A stretch of 64,000 bases of DNA from Panulirus ornatus (GCF_036320965.1 NC_092239.1:3505820-3569819), one strand, 5' to 3'; counted from the first letter of the stretch, positions 35,301 to 47,227 are shown. Translations and numbers: made by a program. Notes: a model not told the origin generated them from the sequence alone.

Positions 35301-38300
35301 TCTGTTGGGGATGAGAGAGCTTGGGAAGTGAGTCAGTTGTTCGCTGATGATACAGAGCTGGTGGCTGATTCATGTGAGAAACTGCAGAAGCTGGTGACTG
35401 AGTTTGGTAAAGTGTGTGGAAGAAGAAAGTTAAGAGTAAATGTGAATAAGAGCAAGGTTATTAGGTACCGTAGGGTTGAGGGTCAAGTCAATTGGGAGGT
35501 GAGTTTGAATGGAGAAAAACTGGAGGAAGTGAAGTGTTTTAGATATCTGGGAGTGGATCTGGCAGCGGATGGAACCATGGAAGCGGAAGTGGATCATAGG
35601 GTGGGGGAGGGGGCGAAAATTTTGGGAGCCTTGAAGAATGTGTGGAAGTCGAGAACATTATCTCGGAAAGCAAAAATGGGTATGTTTGAAGGAATAGTGG
35701 TGCCAACAATGTTGTATGGTTGAGAGGCGTGGGCTATGGATAGAGTTGTGCGCAGGAGGATGGATGTGCTGGAAATGAGATGTTTGAGGACAATGTGTGG
35801 TGTGAGGTGGTTTGATCGAGTAAGTAACGTAAGGGTAAGAGAGATGTGTGGAAATAAAAAGAGAGTGGTTGAGAGAGCAGAAGAGGGTGTTTTGAAATGG
35901 TTTGGGCACATGGAGAGAATGAGTGAGGAAAGATTGACCAAGAGGATATATGTGTCGGAGGTGGAGGGAATGAGGAGAAGAGGAAGACCAAATTGGAGGT
36001 GGAAAGATGGAGTGAAAAAGATTTTGTGTGATCGGGGCCTGAACATGCAGGAGGGTGAAAGGAGGGCAAGGAATAGAGTGAATTGGAGCGATGTGGTATA
36101 CAGGGGTTGACGTGCTGTCAGTGGATTGAATCAAGGCATGTGAAGCGTCTGGGGTAAACCATGGAAAGCTGTGTAGGTATGTATATTTGCGTGTGTGGAC
36201 GTGTGTATGTACATGTGTATGGGGGGGGGGTGGGCATTTCTTTCGTCTGTTTCCTTGCGCTACCTCGCAAATGCAGGAGACAGCGACAAAGTATAAAAAA
36301 AAAAAAAAAAAAAAATCTTCCAAATGTAAGCATACAGTACTCTTAATTTTTACTGTGAAGAGCTCCAACCTACCATCATAGATTCCTTCCTTCAACTACT
36401 TTTCTCCGAAAGACAAAAATTTCCTGATAAGTTAACTGAAGCACAATATACCCCTTGAGGGGGAGGACTTCCAACTCCAATTACCACTCTTAGTAACCAA
36501 CAAGATGCAGAGAATTTGAGTAGTATTTAACCTCTCCTTTTTTTTCCCACACAGGCTGAATTACTGACACTACTCCCTAAAGCACACTAGAAAAAACAAT
36601 CTACACCTTGCAGTTTGACAAACATGTAAACTATAACCAATAACTGATATCAAGGAATAATTATTACACAATCAAATGTCCTTAAATAGCTACTAAAGAT
36701 TTAAAGAATGAGCTGTGTTCTATAGAACGGCTTACATGGAAGAAGGACTTCAGTCATACAAATCCACTTCGATCTTTGCAAGTACTGTTCACATAGTTAA
36801 ACACATGCACTATATATAACTATAACCATAGTGGTATATATCCTAAAAGGTAGCAACATCTTGTTCATCAGCCTTGACACAATAAGTTAACAACTAATCA
36901 TACATCCCAAACAACTAAGTTAACTCCACTTATTCTAGTACGGGACCCTGTGACTCTTCTATCCTGTACTACTCTCTCTTTTATCTCTCCTTCCATATTG
37001 TCAAACTTACCCAAGATAACTAACAAATACTTAAAATTCTGTTATCTCTTCCAGTCCCTCTTTAGCCCCCTCCCCATCTGTAATACAGTTCAGTAAACAA
37101 ACTCTCTTCTCTATAAAATTTATACTTTCAACTTGTTTCCTTTTAAACACCATTACTTTACTTTTATCACATTGGGTAGAAAAAACAGACAGGGACATTA
37201 GGTCGTAGTGTCAGTAGGAATGATAGGCAGCTGAGTCTCTGCAAACACTGCCCTTTGCCATTGACCTGTTAAGGATTAGGCACTAAAGGCTAAAAAGCTG
37301 CAATGGAGTTCACTAGTTATGGAGACTATTGCTGTGACCATCCCCTTGAGGAAGTTTTTAGAGGGTACAGGCATCAGAGATATAGATAGACAGATAGATG
37401 CTGTAAATATATGAATCTAAACGGATGTCTAACAGACATCTCGTTACTATAAAATGAATGCCAAAAATAAAATTTCAATAAAGAGCATTTGAATGAAACA
37501 AATCTGGTTAGAAAACTCTGATAAAAAGGAATGCACCACGTACCATACCCAAACCTGTAGTATCCAATTTTCATAAACCTAACATGAATTGCATATAAGA
37601 ACTGTAATAATATAAAATAAACTTCTAAATGAAATTTTTTTTTTATCTTTCCTATACAAAAATATATACACAAGAATTTATGTAATGAAAGATGATACAC
37701 CATCATTATACTGAAAAATGCAAATAAAGGAGTATCACCATAGTGCACTTTCTCCTGGAGTACCAGATTGTTTCCACCTTTTATTTGTACTTGTTTTGGA
37801 ACCAAATGTGTTGCTTAGTTTGCAATGAGGTTGTTGAGAAAGATGTTGCCCATGATTTTGTATGAGCTAATAAAATTCTTTATCCTGTTAGCAACTGTGG
37901 TGCAATATCACCTTACTAATAAAAGCTTTAATTCATCTAGCTATGATTACGGCAAGACCTCTTACTGAAAGGGTCCTGGTGTTACTCATGACCTTTTTTT
38001 CTATGGTCTCCTCCAGCTCCAAGGCTGCACTATATTCAGTAACAAGAACAGGATGGACTCCTTTGAAGTGAGTTCTTTAATGAGACTGTACTCTCTTTTG
38101 TCAACTGACGATGATAGTTTCATCAAAGGTAACATTTCATTCACAGAGTAACCTCAAGTTGGTGGAGTCCACCAATGGCTTTAATTTGTAAATATGACCA
38201 ATAGTATATATTATTCAATGAGAAACATTCCATTAATTTGAGTTTATTTACTTTTTTGTGTGTGTCCAGTACTAAGTTCTACAATAAACAGCTCCTTTTG

Positions 38301-41300
38301 CTGGCTGTCAGCTTCTATGGAAAGCAGTGTACAGCAGGTTAATATCTGGTCATTCTGCCATGTAAAACCAACTGAGTAGCTACACCTTTCTTGCCTAACA
38401 GGATGCTCCTTGACTCTAGGAAGGGGAAAAAGTAAAATTAGATTGGCTTCATCCTTCACAAAACATTCAAAAGATATGTTTACTATACTTGTAGGATAAT
38501 TACACCAATCAACAGAATTCTTCAAAATGCTTGAGGCATTACTGCTCACTATTCTATAGACCATTATGTACTAACCGGGGTCATCACTAACCCCCATTAA
38601 CTCACACAATTTCTGGTAAACAATGAAAAAACTAACATCATCTCTTTGGGACATGCAAATTATTCCTAAAAGCTTATAAAGCAAGCACCCATTATAAAAA
38701 CTTGAACTTACCATGTGGATAGCAGATGGAGGACGCTATGGTTTTTGATGTGGCACCAGCAAGCATAAATTCAAGGAAGTCTCGTGTCGATCGATTATTG
38801 GGATTACCTTGCCTGAAAAAATGTATATTATTTTCAATCAAAGTCTAGGGTCTGTGAAGGAGAGCAACAATAAAAAGGTATAAAAAACCCAGAAAGTAAG
38901 CAATATACAGCCAGAAAACATTACAGACTAAATATTCAAGGCAGTGTAGGCCTCACTTAAGATGAAGTGTGGTACAGTAGCAGAGGTGGATGGAATAGTT
39001 GCCAGAGTTTCTCATGAAGTGGAGTGACAGTGTTGCTGACTGGTTAGTCAGGCTATTCATCATTAACATGGCTCATTAGGAAAGCGCTTTAGGAATGGTA
39101 GAATGCCTGGATATAGAGGTAGGGGGAACAAAAGCGAATGCTCAAGTTACAATGGTATAAGTCTTTTGCACATACCTGTTAGCCATATGGTAAAATGATA
39201 ATTCAAAGGGTAGAGGCTTGCTCAGAACATGTGGCTTCAGGATGGGTAAAGAATATGTGGACCATGTGTTTGCTTTGAAGAATTTGTGAGCAAAATATTT
39301 GAAAAAAGAGAGAACTGAATGTGGCACATGGATCTGAAGACAGCAGAGGCTTTGTGGAAAATGCTGCAAACATATGGGGTAAAACAGAAAGGTTGTAAAT
39401 GAAGAGAAGCTTTTACCACAAAAGTAGGGCACACATGAGAGTAGGATGGGAGAAGGATGAAAGGTTCTCGTGAGGGAAGCTCTATGTAATGGACTTATTA
39501 AACCAGGCTAGACTGTAATAACTGTAGACAGTTTGGATGCATACCATCCACATCAGAAGGGAACAGATTACACGTTGCATGACTTTAGATATGCAAACCC
39601 GTTGCATTACAGTTTACTGTAATGATTACTCTAATGCAGCACTACATTTCATTCAGACCTTTCCATAAACCTCCCCAAATTGTGAAGAGAAGATTGGCAC
39701 CTTCCTATCAACAATCCATCACACTGAACATACATATCATCAGACTAACTATTAGTAAGCTGTGACTCCATGTCCAACTATGTTATGAGTCCGAGAATTC
39801 AAGAGGGATTTACTGGGAGTACCATGATGATGAGGTTGGGAAAATATCAGAAAAGTATAAGTACAACAAAGCCTTGGGTTGAACCAAAATGCTGCACTGC
39901 CAGTGATTCACGAATCTTTTTTTCTGAAACTAGTACTCACCATTCTACCTTCAAATTTCACATTCGAGAAGCAATATGTAAAAAACTTACCTATAAGCAA
40001 TAAGTTTTGCTTTGATGGCTTCATATATCACAAAATGGATGACAGTTTCTGATATCCCATAGTATGACGCTGTGATCCCACGGTAGAACCCAAAAATTCC
40101 CTGCAAAAGCAATTAGATTTCATAAGCAAAAGTGGAGAACTGATTTCAAGTAGTCATGTTAACCTTCATTAGTATGCACACCAGATACAGCAAAAATTTC
40201 ACTATACAGAACCATTTATTAACTGAATTAACAATCAGAAATCAATCAACACCAAAATAAATTCTAAATTTCATACAAAAGTCTTAGCCTTTAAAAATGG
40301 AGTTTACTTTTCTCAGTTTATGCACAATAGTTTGCAATAATTTAGTTTTGTCTAGAGCTTCAATGGTTTCCTTATTAAAAACAAGACAACTTGGCCCAGC
40401 ACCCTTTAATCAGAAGGTATGCAGACTGGCTGGCACCCAAACTGACAGTATTTGTAGAACAAACTATTCAATTTTGGTCCCTCCCCAAACTCTTCCTCTC
40501 TATGCTAGTTCAAGTATTATAATGCACATGTTTAAGTTCATGAGTCAATATTGTATGATACCAGAAGCATGATACTGATAGTCTCAAAACAGGAAAAAAT
40601 ATAAAGAAGCATCAGTTCTCAATGACCCTTTCCTACATCTATATTAAGTAATCTCAGTGTGGAAGACAATAAGCTGAATTCTTGCTTTGCTGTTTTACCC
40701 TTTCGAGAAGTTATGAAAGTAATGATACCAAGATTCTGGCAGCTTGGTGCACAACTAAATAGACATCGGGTGTACCAATGATGGAATCTAAATCTAAAAT
40801 GAAAGCCAAGTAACAAAACGTAAACATGTTTTTCATCTTTAAAGAAGTATTTTACGAGAGGCTCACTTACAAATATAATTGGGAGTACTTGGAAAGGGGC
40901 TAGATGATATGAATCAAACTATTTATCACGGTGCACTGGCAACCTCTATGAGTAAAGCAGAGCATACTCAAAGTTGTTGTGTGGCTACTTTATAGCCTTT
41001 AGAAAACAACTTCCAACTCTATGGGAATATGGTTTACATGAGATAATGCTCAATCTCTTAGGCACCAATATAGACCTTGGACTTTCTGAACTGTTGCACC
41101 ATTCTGATCCTACACCAAAGAATGCATCACTCAATCTTTTCAAATCTGCAACATGATTAACAATGTAAATTATACCTGTTGATGGTAGATCCGACGAATA
41201 AACTGGAGGGCTGAGGATTTTCGACCATAAGCACTGTGGTCCAACTGCAAACGAGTTTTGATGAACCAAATAGGATTGGTTGCTGTACATGCTGTAAAGC
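32228..41300 (-). CDS. mitochondrial pyrimidine-nucleotide carrier (SLC25A33/36, insect Rim2 type), C-terminal 199 residues
   Basis: Five minus-strand exons joined in order 41176-41300, 39991-40100, 38712-38812, 34551-34740, 32228-32300. All phases match and all introns are GT-AG. It matches the second and third repeats of the mitochondrial carrier family: [12 protein letters not shown] (the P-x-W-x-x-K variant seen in this subfamily), [35 protein letters not shown] (PxExxR signature) and [24 protein letters not shown]. These strings are close to vertebrate SLC25A36. Known role of the family: exchange of pyrimidine nucleotides across the inner mitochondrial membrane, needed for mtDNA and RNA synthesis. 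The first carrier repeat was not found in the window. The acidic tail is unusual. Confidence 0.9.
32635..32990. other. intronic sequence with a diverged family A tail
   Basis: CTGTTTCCCACATCAACAAGGTAATGC at about 32640 resembles the LINE A tail module; the rest to 32990 is unassigned. Confidence 0.35.
32990..33175 (+). mobile_element. LINE family A 3' tail fragment, plus strand
   Basis: Carries the long-tail UTR text in forward orientation (GACAGCTAGAGACTCAATG, then TTTTTTGTCTTTCCTGGTGC). It stands head to head with the minus-strand copy that starts at 33190. Confidence 0.7.
33190..34180 (-). mobile_element. LINE family A, degenerate minus-strand copy
   Basis: Tail module with AGCGAGGTAGCGCCAGG at about 33282, then the C-terminal and middle parts of the reverse transcriptase region to about 34180. 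The FADD part is lost; frames are broken throughout. Confidence 0.82.
34551..34740 (-). CDS. carrier exon with third-repeat signature
   Basis: Acceptor TTGCATTGCAG, donor GTAAGT. Completes the Glu of PHE, then [20 protein letters not shown] and [20 protein letters not shown]. 62 whole codons plus split codons at both ends. Confidence 0.93.
34834..34859. repeat. (AT)n microsatellite at a LINE 5' junction
   Basis: About 13 AT units that run directly into the first LINE-specific bases GGGAGGG. Confidence 0.95.
34860..36315 (+). mobile_element. LINE family A, recent copy in a carrier intron, 5'-truncated
   Basis: Begins after the AT array, contains the reverse transcriptase region, a short 3' UTR with the tail module (complement of GCGAGGTAGCGCAAGG, here with one change) and a poly(A) run at about 36297-36315. 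TCTTCCA occurs on both sides (34829 area and 36316 area), a possible 7-bp target-site duplication. It lies antisense to the carrier gene. Confidence 0.92.
34869..36110 (+). pseudogene. reverse transcriptase ORF of LINE A, broken by one nonsense codon
   Basis: Very similar throughout to the intact ORF at 52852-54261. It lacks that copy's N-terminal segment, has a one-codon in-frame loss just before FADD (about 35338), and TGA at 35721-35723 where the other copy has Cys. The same frame then continues to the normal stop at 36108-36110. Motif A ([10 protein letters not shown]), motif B ([12 protein letters not shown]) and FADD are still present. Confidence 0.9.
36930..37175 (-). mobile_element. 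RTE-like LINE remnant (family E)
   Basis: The minus strand reads conceptually [11 protein letters not shown], then a GGMEGEIRERVVQGR-like stretch (here [12 protein letters not shown] after a frameshift), a phrase typical of RTE-type reverse transcriptase tails. Different from family A. Heavily broken. Confidence 0.55.
37180..37400 (+). repeat. SINE-like repeat with (AGAT)n tail, longest copy
   Basis: About 200 bp: TTTGCCATTGACCTGTTAAG, GCACTAAAGGCT, TGGAGTTCACTAGTTATGGA, GAGGTACAGGCATCAGAG-like stretch and an AGAT run. Matches 25735-25860 and 30085-30165 in reverse. Confidence 0.75.
38040..38175. repeat. dispersed repeat G, copy 2
   Basis: Same ordered series of blocks as 25960-26075, in the same orientation. 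Confidence 0.65.
38712..38812 (-). CDS. carrier exon linking repeats two and three
   Basis: Acceptor TTTTTTCAG, donor GTAAGT. Encodes [20 protein letters not shown] then [13 protein letters not shown]. The Cys-Tyr-Pro-His lead-in to the signature is completed in the next exon. Confidence 0.92.
38990..39490 (+). mobile_element. LINE family A, degenerate 5' region
   Basis: Covers the region upstream of and around motif 1: a stretch like [15 protein letters not shown], then [11 protein letters not shown] and [15 protein letters not shown]. It is 5' of most other copies' content and full of stops. Confidence 0.7.
39991..40100 (-). CDS. carrier exon, end of second repeat
   Basis: Acceptor TTTTGCAG, donor GTAAG. 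36 codons plus two bases: [20 protein letters not shown] then [16 protein letters not shown], matching the SLC25A33/36 matrix loop and even-numbered helix. Confidence 0.93.
41176..41300 (-). CDS. carrier exon, start of second repeat
   Basis: Acceptor TTATTTCAG, donor GTATAA (weaker than the others). 41 codons: [20 protein letters not shown], then a basic loop to YHQQ. The first two bases complete a Gly codon from an upstream exon. Confidence 0.92.
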
Positions 41301-41859
41301 CTGAAATAATAAAATAAAAACTTAACTCCAAGAAAAAGAAAATATCTGCAGATATGGCAGCATCTTTCATACAAAAATGGAAAGCCTGAGTCTCTTATCT
41401 ATCATAGAGTTTGATACATTTTTCTTTTTATGTTAAAGGAAAATTATGCTGTAGTTATGAATCAGTGCTGAAAGAACATACTGTACATCAATACCAGAAA
41501 TATTACTATCATGCTCCAAAGGTTGAAGATGGACTGATGTAGAAAGTCTTTGTAGCTCTATTGTTTTTTTCAAATTAACAGCCTAATTCAAGTTAATGAG
41601 ATCAATGACAGCTGTCAACAAAACTTTTAAATCTTGCACACTGCTCCTTCAGATTTCACTAATCAGTGTAACAAAAAGATTTACAGTGTCTATGCAGGCT
41701 TACTGTTTTGTCTAATGCAGAATTAGCTACAGGGAATAAGTGCAGAAGCTTTACACCTCATAAGCCATTGTAAGTAGGATCTTTTGGCTGAAAGCAATAA
41801 TGATAATGGTGGATTCTTTGTGTTACTTATCTTTCAAAGATATATTTATCTAACCTATT

Positions 41860-42790
41860 TATGGTAAGCTTTGTATGTACTTTTTCAATGCATTCTTGAA
41901 CTTATATCCCATGCTCTATCTGATGGTAGATGGCAAGGTGTTGAAGAGTCACAGGCAGGGCGTTCTCTCTTTTTGTGCATACTGCACTCTTGGATATCAA
42001 AGGCGGCATTTTACAGTCTTCCATGACTGTCGTGCCAGTAGGATTTTAGAATGTAAGTTGGGAAACATACCTTATAGGATCTTCAAGGTATTGACCATGA
42101 CATACTTCTATCTGCACTCCAAGGAGTATAGATAGCCTCAGTGATTTCTGTCATTCCCATTCATTTAGTTCCATTACTACATTAATATGGGTTGTGAAAG
42201 ATCTCTGGACACTTTCTAAATCCACAATTTCGAACGCCTTGAAGAGTGAAGTTCGAATCCACTGTTTTGTTGTGTTCACTGAAGGTTATGTCCTTAGACA
42301 TTATATAACTCCATGGTCTTTCACCTCATTTACCTTGTTTATAGCAGCGTCTGTGTCCGTCCTGTATTTTTTTTCTATTCATTTTGCCTAAACTGGAGTT
42401 GTTGAAATTTATCTACCCAGAAAAGCACGTTGTCTTCCGTTGCCCAGTTAAAAACTTAGTTATGTTGCTTTGTAGCCTTTTGGCATCATCTACTGATGTA
42501 ATTTTTCATACCTATTCTTGTATCATCATCTGCAAAGGATGGTAAGGAACCGTGGCTTGTTTTTTGTCGATATCAGATACAAGATTAAGGAACAAGAAAG
42601 GTGAAAGTTTACTTCCTTGGGGACTACGTTGTTTACTATAAAGGCACTCAAGAAGGCTGTGTTGTGATCCAGGAACGGTGAAAGTACACCTCTTTGAGGA
42701 ACTACGCAGTTTACTATACAGGCACTTGAGATGGCTGTGCTGTGATCTTTTAGTTAGAAATGTTGTATATCCAACTCCCAATTTTAACGG
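41860..42790 (-). mobile_element. CR1/jockey-like LINE remnant (family D)
   Basis: The minus strand retains PQGSKLSPFLFLN (reverse transcriptase motif B), a FADDDT-like site near 42525 (complement of GTATCATCATCTGCAAA), KDITFSEH-like and FNTLPS-like phrases, then a C-terminal tail. Frames are broken. Confidence 0.75.
42591..42748. repeat. 77-bp tandem duplication inside the LINE remnant
   Basis: GGTGAAAG...TTTACTATA...GGCACT...GCTGTG...GTGATC occurs at 42600 and again at 42677, with about 80 percent identity by eye. Confidence 0.8.
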
Positions 42791-42989
42791 TTATTCCCAT
42801 TATAATAGTGATATGCATAAAAACATAATTATCTTGAACAGCCATAACACCTTCTGTACGATCAACAAACAGAAATCAAGCAACTATTCAACACTCAAAG
42901 ATTTCTTGAACCACAGTCCCGAGAAAATACACCAAAGTCGGTACCACATATATATCAATTATATGATTCCCACTTACATTTAAAGCAGT

Positions 42990-43730
42990 GTAGTACAATT
43001 ACAATAATAAATCTCACTCAAACATAAGTTGTCTTTACCAAAAACTCTTGCACAATAACCAAATACAGTGTTTGGAATGTTTGTTACTTCGTCCTTCATG
43101 GACAGTCATCTATTGCATTTTCACGACTTATCAAGGCCAGACTGACATTTTTTCATTACTCACCAAGACCCACGATGAAGAGCTGGAGTTTCTTAAGGAT
43201 TTAGTTACTGGTTAAAGCAAAGGCAGAGTGGATGTTAAAGGAACATGGGGTTGTGTGTCAGATATTGCAACCACGCCGTTACCCTAAATTATATGTATGG
43301 CAAGAGCTTAGCGTTGCCTTGGTGAGCATAGAATGCGCATAGAGGTGGAAAAATAGGCAAATGGAAAACAATATATAAAAAAAACATATGGGACAGAACT
43401 GAAATACTTAGGGATAAAGAGAAATCTGGCAAGCAAACTAACTACGTAGTCGATTAGCTGTGGTGCAAACGGAGCCATCTAATGTTCCGTTAATACACAC
43501 TTGCCGCCCACAGCCTTCTCTCTGACACTTCACTCACAAACATAATTATGCATTATAAACATTATCCATTTAAACAATCAAACTTTAATCGCTCTCAAAT
43601 TCACCACCACCTTCGAAGGTTTAGCAAAAAACACTTCCCTTGGCTATGTTTCCGTGAGCAAAAGACTGTATTATCTCAATAAAATGAATATTTTCATTCC
43701 ATTCCTTTACTCGTTAAAATTTTGAGTTTT
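42990..43730. other. A/T-rich interval, no exon supported
   Basis: A minus-strand GTGAGT donor near 43146 follows a short frame (KLQLFIVGLG) but no acceptor or partner exon supports it. Confidence 0.35.
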
Positions 43731-43992
43731 GTGATATCAAATTTTACAGGCACCCTGCAACATGGAGAGGAAAAGGTGTGTCCGGCCCGGCGTGTCGCTA
43801 GCCCTGAGGATCATCTGCTGTGCACGTGATACCGAGCCGGCGTCGCCAACACCACCACTGCCGGCCGCATTCGAATTAACATTCATGTACTGGCACACAT
43901 AAAAATAACCAAAAAAAGGAACACTGCCAAACTCATAAACACGATTCCCAACCAAGTCATCAGCTCGGGTATAGAGGACCAGTCTCCACCAA

Positions 43993-43993
<1 letters not shown>

Positions 43994-44060
<67 letters not shown>
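43994..44060. repeat. (TA)n microsatellite
   Basis: About 33 perfect TA units. Confidence 0.97.
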
Positions 44061-44062
<2 letters not shown>

Positions 44063-44992
44063 ACCTCTAAATTCTGAAGCATCGTCTGTGCCAACTTGTT
44101 ATATCTTCAAGGGGTGGAGCAAGGAAAAACAACCTAAAACACGCACACCCCACAGAATTACACGGATCATCACTACGCCACTCGTTATCATTTTTCACCT
44201 GGCAACTCTAACGTTCTGAAAACCTCGTTTGATTCAGCGCCATATGTTCTCACGTCACCACATGCATTGTCCTTCAAGTGAGCTGGTCTATAAAGAGCCG
44301 AGGTACGCTATGAGATCTCACAGCACCGATACACAACAGATGAATGTTAGCGTTATCTGTTGAAACTAGATTTTCTTCTGTCTTTGCCAACGGAGTTTAC
44401 TATTCTACAACCATTAGTGATAATCAACATGTATTAACCTACTTCAACATATTGCTCACGAGTTGCAGACTCATTATATTAGGTGTACCATGTAAACTGC
44501 AACATAACTAACTGTTCATTGCCATTCACAACTCAGAAGTTGGACCTAAAACTGGAGACGGAAATTATTCCTAGACACACAAACGCCCATGTTTGATCAC
44601 TCTCCAGTTGTATTTTGGGTGGTCATACCCAAGCGTCTAATATTCCACACATCTTAATACTCCAAACCGTGGTACTGTGGTGTAAATATTTGATGCCTGA
44701 AAGCGAACAAGACACGACAAGAATGTAATCCTTATGAAGCAACTCAAAAAGTCTCTCTAAATCATCTCGTGTCCTGACATATCTATCCTACAGCAGTTAT
44801 AAAAAAAAAAAAAAAATAAGAATACAAACCCATATACAAACTGTGAGGCCTACAGTTCGACCGTGTTATCGCCAAACTATTAAGCATATAAACATCCTAC
44901 AATATATAACCAATCAACTATTTCAGTATCTATGGTTATACACTCCAAACTAATGGTGCAACAGTAACACTATTACGAAAAAAAAATTGACT

Positions 44993-45651
44993 TTAGTGAT
45001 CGTGGGGGTGAGCTACAACAATCGCTTGCATTTCCTCATAAAGCTGTCTGGCCTCCAACGAAGGAGCAGGAAAATTACTACTGGCCGAGGATGCCGTTGT
45101 CGCCACTAGGGAAGTGATACATGTGACTCATCAATTTATACAGCTGGTGAGAAACTAGATGCAGCTGGCATTCTCAGCTCATTTATCATCATCTTTTAAA
45201 TATGAAAATGCAAGATCGAAAGGTCGGCGCGTAGATATGTTGACAGGATGGACACGACACAGAAAATCGCCGTTTAATGTCCAATTTGCATATAAAATGG
45301 GATAAAAAAAAAAAAAATTAACCCCTAGTAACAGTCTACTTCCATTCCAATTCTGGTTACATGACATTCCACATACATAATTCAAAAATTTACACAAACA
45401 ATATTGGAACACTAGCAAGAATACATAACATAGCAACGTCCACATGCAACATCGAAAAATTAATAAAATGTTGTCCATATAAAGCCTGGACGTATAACAA
45501 TCATCGCCAAAAACCCTGAAAAATACAAAATAAATGTCTTAAACATCATGAACTAGACCAAACCTTAATACGTACCATTAACATGTATCGTACTTGTTAT
45601 ACGCTTCAGAAAACTTTCATCGGCATTTATAATCAAGTCCCCAGATGCCAT
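44993..45651 (-). CDS. probable two-exon gene for an unrecognised 62-residue protein
   Basis: Exon 1 at 45576-45651: ATG at 45651, with an in-frame TAG six codons upstream, 25 codons plus one base, donor GTACGT. Exon 2 at 44993-45105: acceptor CACTTCCCTAG, completes a Val codon, 36 further codons and TAA. The 470-bp intron is GT-AG and the phases match. The protein starts MASGDLIINADESFLKRITS and ends LYEEMQAIVVAHPHDH; it has no signal peptide or membrane span, a Ser/Ala linker and a likely short C-terminal helix. Function unknown. It lies upstream of the visible carrier exons on the same strand, perhaps within a carrier intron. Confidence 0.45.
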
Positions 45652-46183
45652 GTAGATCAGTGACTACGGTGCAAGTGCACACGCGTAATCAATTACTGCG
45701 GAACAAGCGAGCAACAGCACAGACAGCTCACTCAGTTACTTGTGCTGTTTGTATAGAATAGTGAGCCACACTTGACCTAATTAATCTTTAAACTAAATAC
45801 ATCGCGCGTTACTGAAAGTCACATTTCGTATGGGTGATTTTTTTTTCTTTTGACACCACCTCCTCGGAAAGGCTCATGAAATTTAAAAAATTACATCTGA
45901 ATATCCGTCCGAAAATACCCTTCTTCAATGCTTACGAGATTTGAACATATGCCTGATTACACGACATGCTTTCTACTCTAAATCATTCTCAAAAATCCAC
46001 TTGGCTGGCTTTGCATGATCTGCAAACTACGTCGAAAGATACTTTGATCACATGATCCTAAGAGAATAATTGTGACCACCCTTACGTTCGTCAAGAGTTG
46101 TTGTTATTCACGTATAAGAAACGGGTGGCGCAGTTGCCTACAAAACGAGTCTAAAGCATTTCAGAAAGCGACGTTATGACAGT

Positions 46184-46280
46184 ATGGTATCACTTGGCCT
46201 ACTCTTTAATCTTGCCCTTCATGAGCAGTTCAAAGGTCACGCCATCATATGAACCATTGGGTCGTAAATTGGTTACGTTT
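46184..46280. repeat. palindromic dispersed repeat, copy 2 (diverged)
   Basis: Right arm recognisable: CAAAGGTCACGCCATCATAT then TTGGGTCGTA. Confidence 0.5.
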
Positions 46281-46864
46281 ACCCAATGCCAAGGTTACAA
46301 GAAAAGTCTGCGTTGTACTAACATCAACAGGAAAGTTACTCCAACAACAGCTGTATCAGAATACGCTTTGGAATTAAAGAAACCATCACTCTGCTAAATA
46401 CGGAGAAGGCTGAGCACAGGCTTCAGGACACGAGCACTTGGATGTAGACGACAGAACAAAAATGGCAGTACGTCCTTGACATCAACCCTCTCCCCCTCCC
46501 TCCTCAGTTACAGCTGCTGTGCAAGACTCGGTGGAGAGAGTTTTGTCTATCGCCATGCATCCGTTAGGCAGCTCGAGCCAACAAAGGAATAATGTATGTG
46601 TATCTACATAGCACTCTGTAGGACAGAAAGAACATTGTGCACGATAGTGCGCCCCTAAGGTATGATAGCATTAACCATAGTACTCAGTAAGAGTTCAAAC
46701 ACACAGTTTACGACAAAATACTTCTTATTTTTTGAGTAACTATAAAAAACGCAATCGAGAGTAAACAAAGGAATGCTCTCCCACAGAACGCAAAAAAATC
46801 CGTCCACTCCCACACATAATCTAACGACTTTAAGATGTACACCATATACATTTACATTGTCTTC

Positions 46865-47070
46865 TTAGGATAGAACCAAGTGAAATGCGAGTAGAAACGG
46901 GCGTGGAAACGTTGGTTGCGTGAGGGGTCGTTGGGAACGTGACGTGATGGTTACAAGGGACGACGTAGAAAACGGATCAATAGAAGGGAAGCGGACGGTC
47001 GGAGAACGACACCGGCTGCCGCGCTCTACCGTCACGCGGCGCGCCAGTCCCGCCGAGGTGCGCCGCACAA
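46865..47070. promoter_or_regulatory. CpG-rich island, possible promoter
   Basis: Strikingly CG-rich against A/T-rich flanks, with many CpG steps and a CRE-like GTGACGTGAT at about 46939. It could be a promoter for the minus-strand genes to its left. The 67-codon frame within it has no recognisable product. Confidence 0.25.
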
Positions 47071-47227
47071 CTTGGTACCATCAAACCTAACCAAACCCGT
47101 CGTTGTTGTGAAGCTACATGGGAATGCATAAGCCCGAGGAATACAACTACACCCCTTCTTGTTGCATAAGAAACACTTCCTGTCTGAATTCATGAAGCAT
47201 GAACGCAAGTTCGTTTAAATGGCACAT

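Noticed and set aside
43146..43175. Minus-strand KLQLFIVGLG ending at a GTGAGT donor, first thought to be the start of the carrier
   Set aside because: An in-frame stop lies just upstream, the acceptor is poor and no following exon with the first carrier signature exists.
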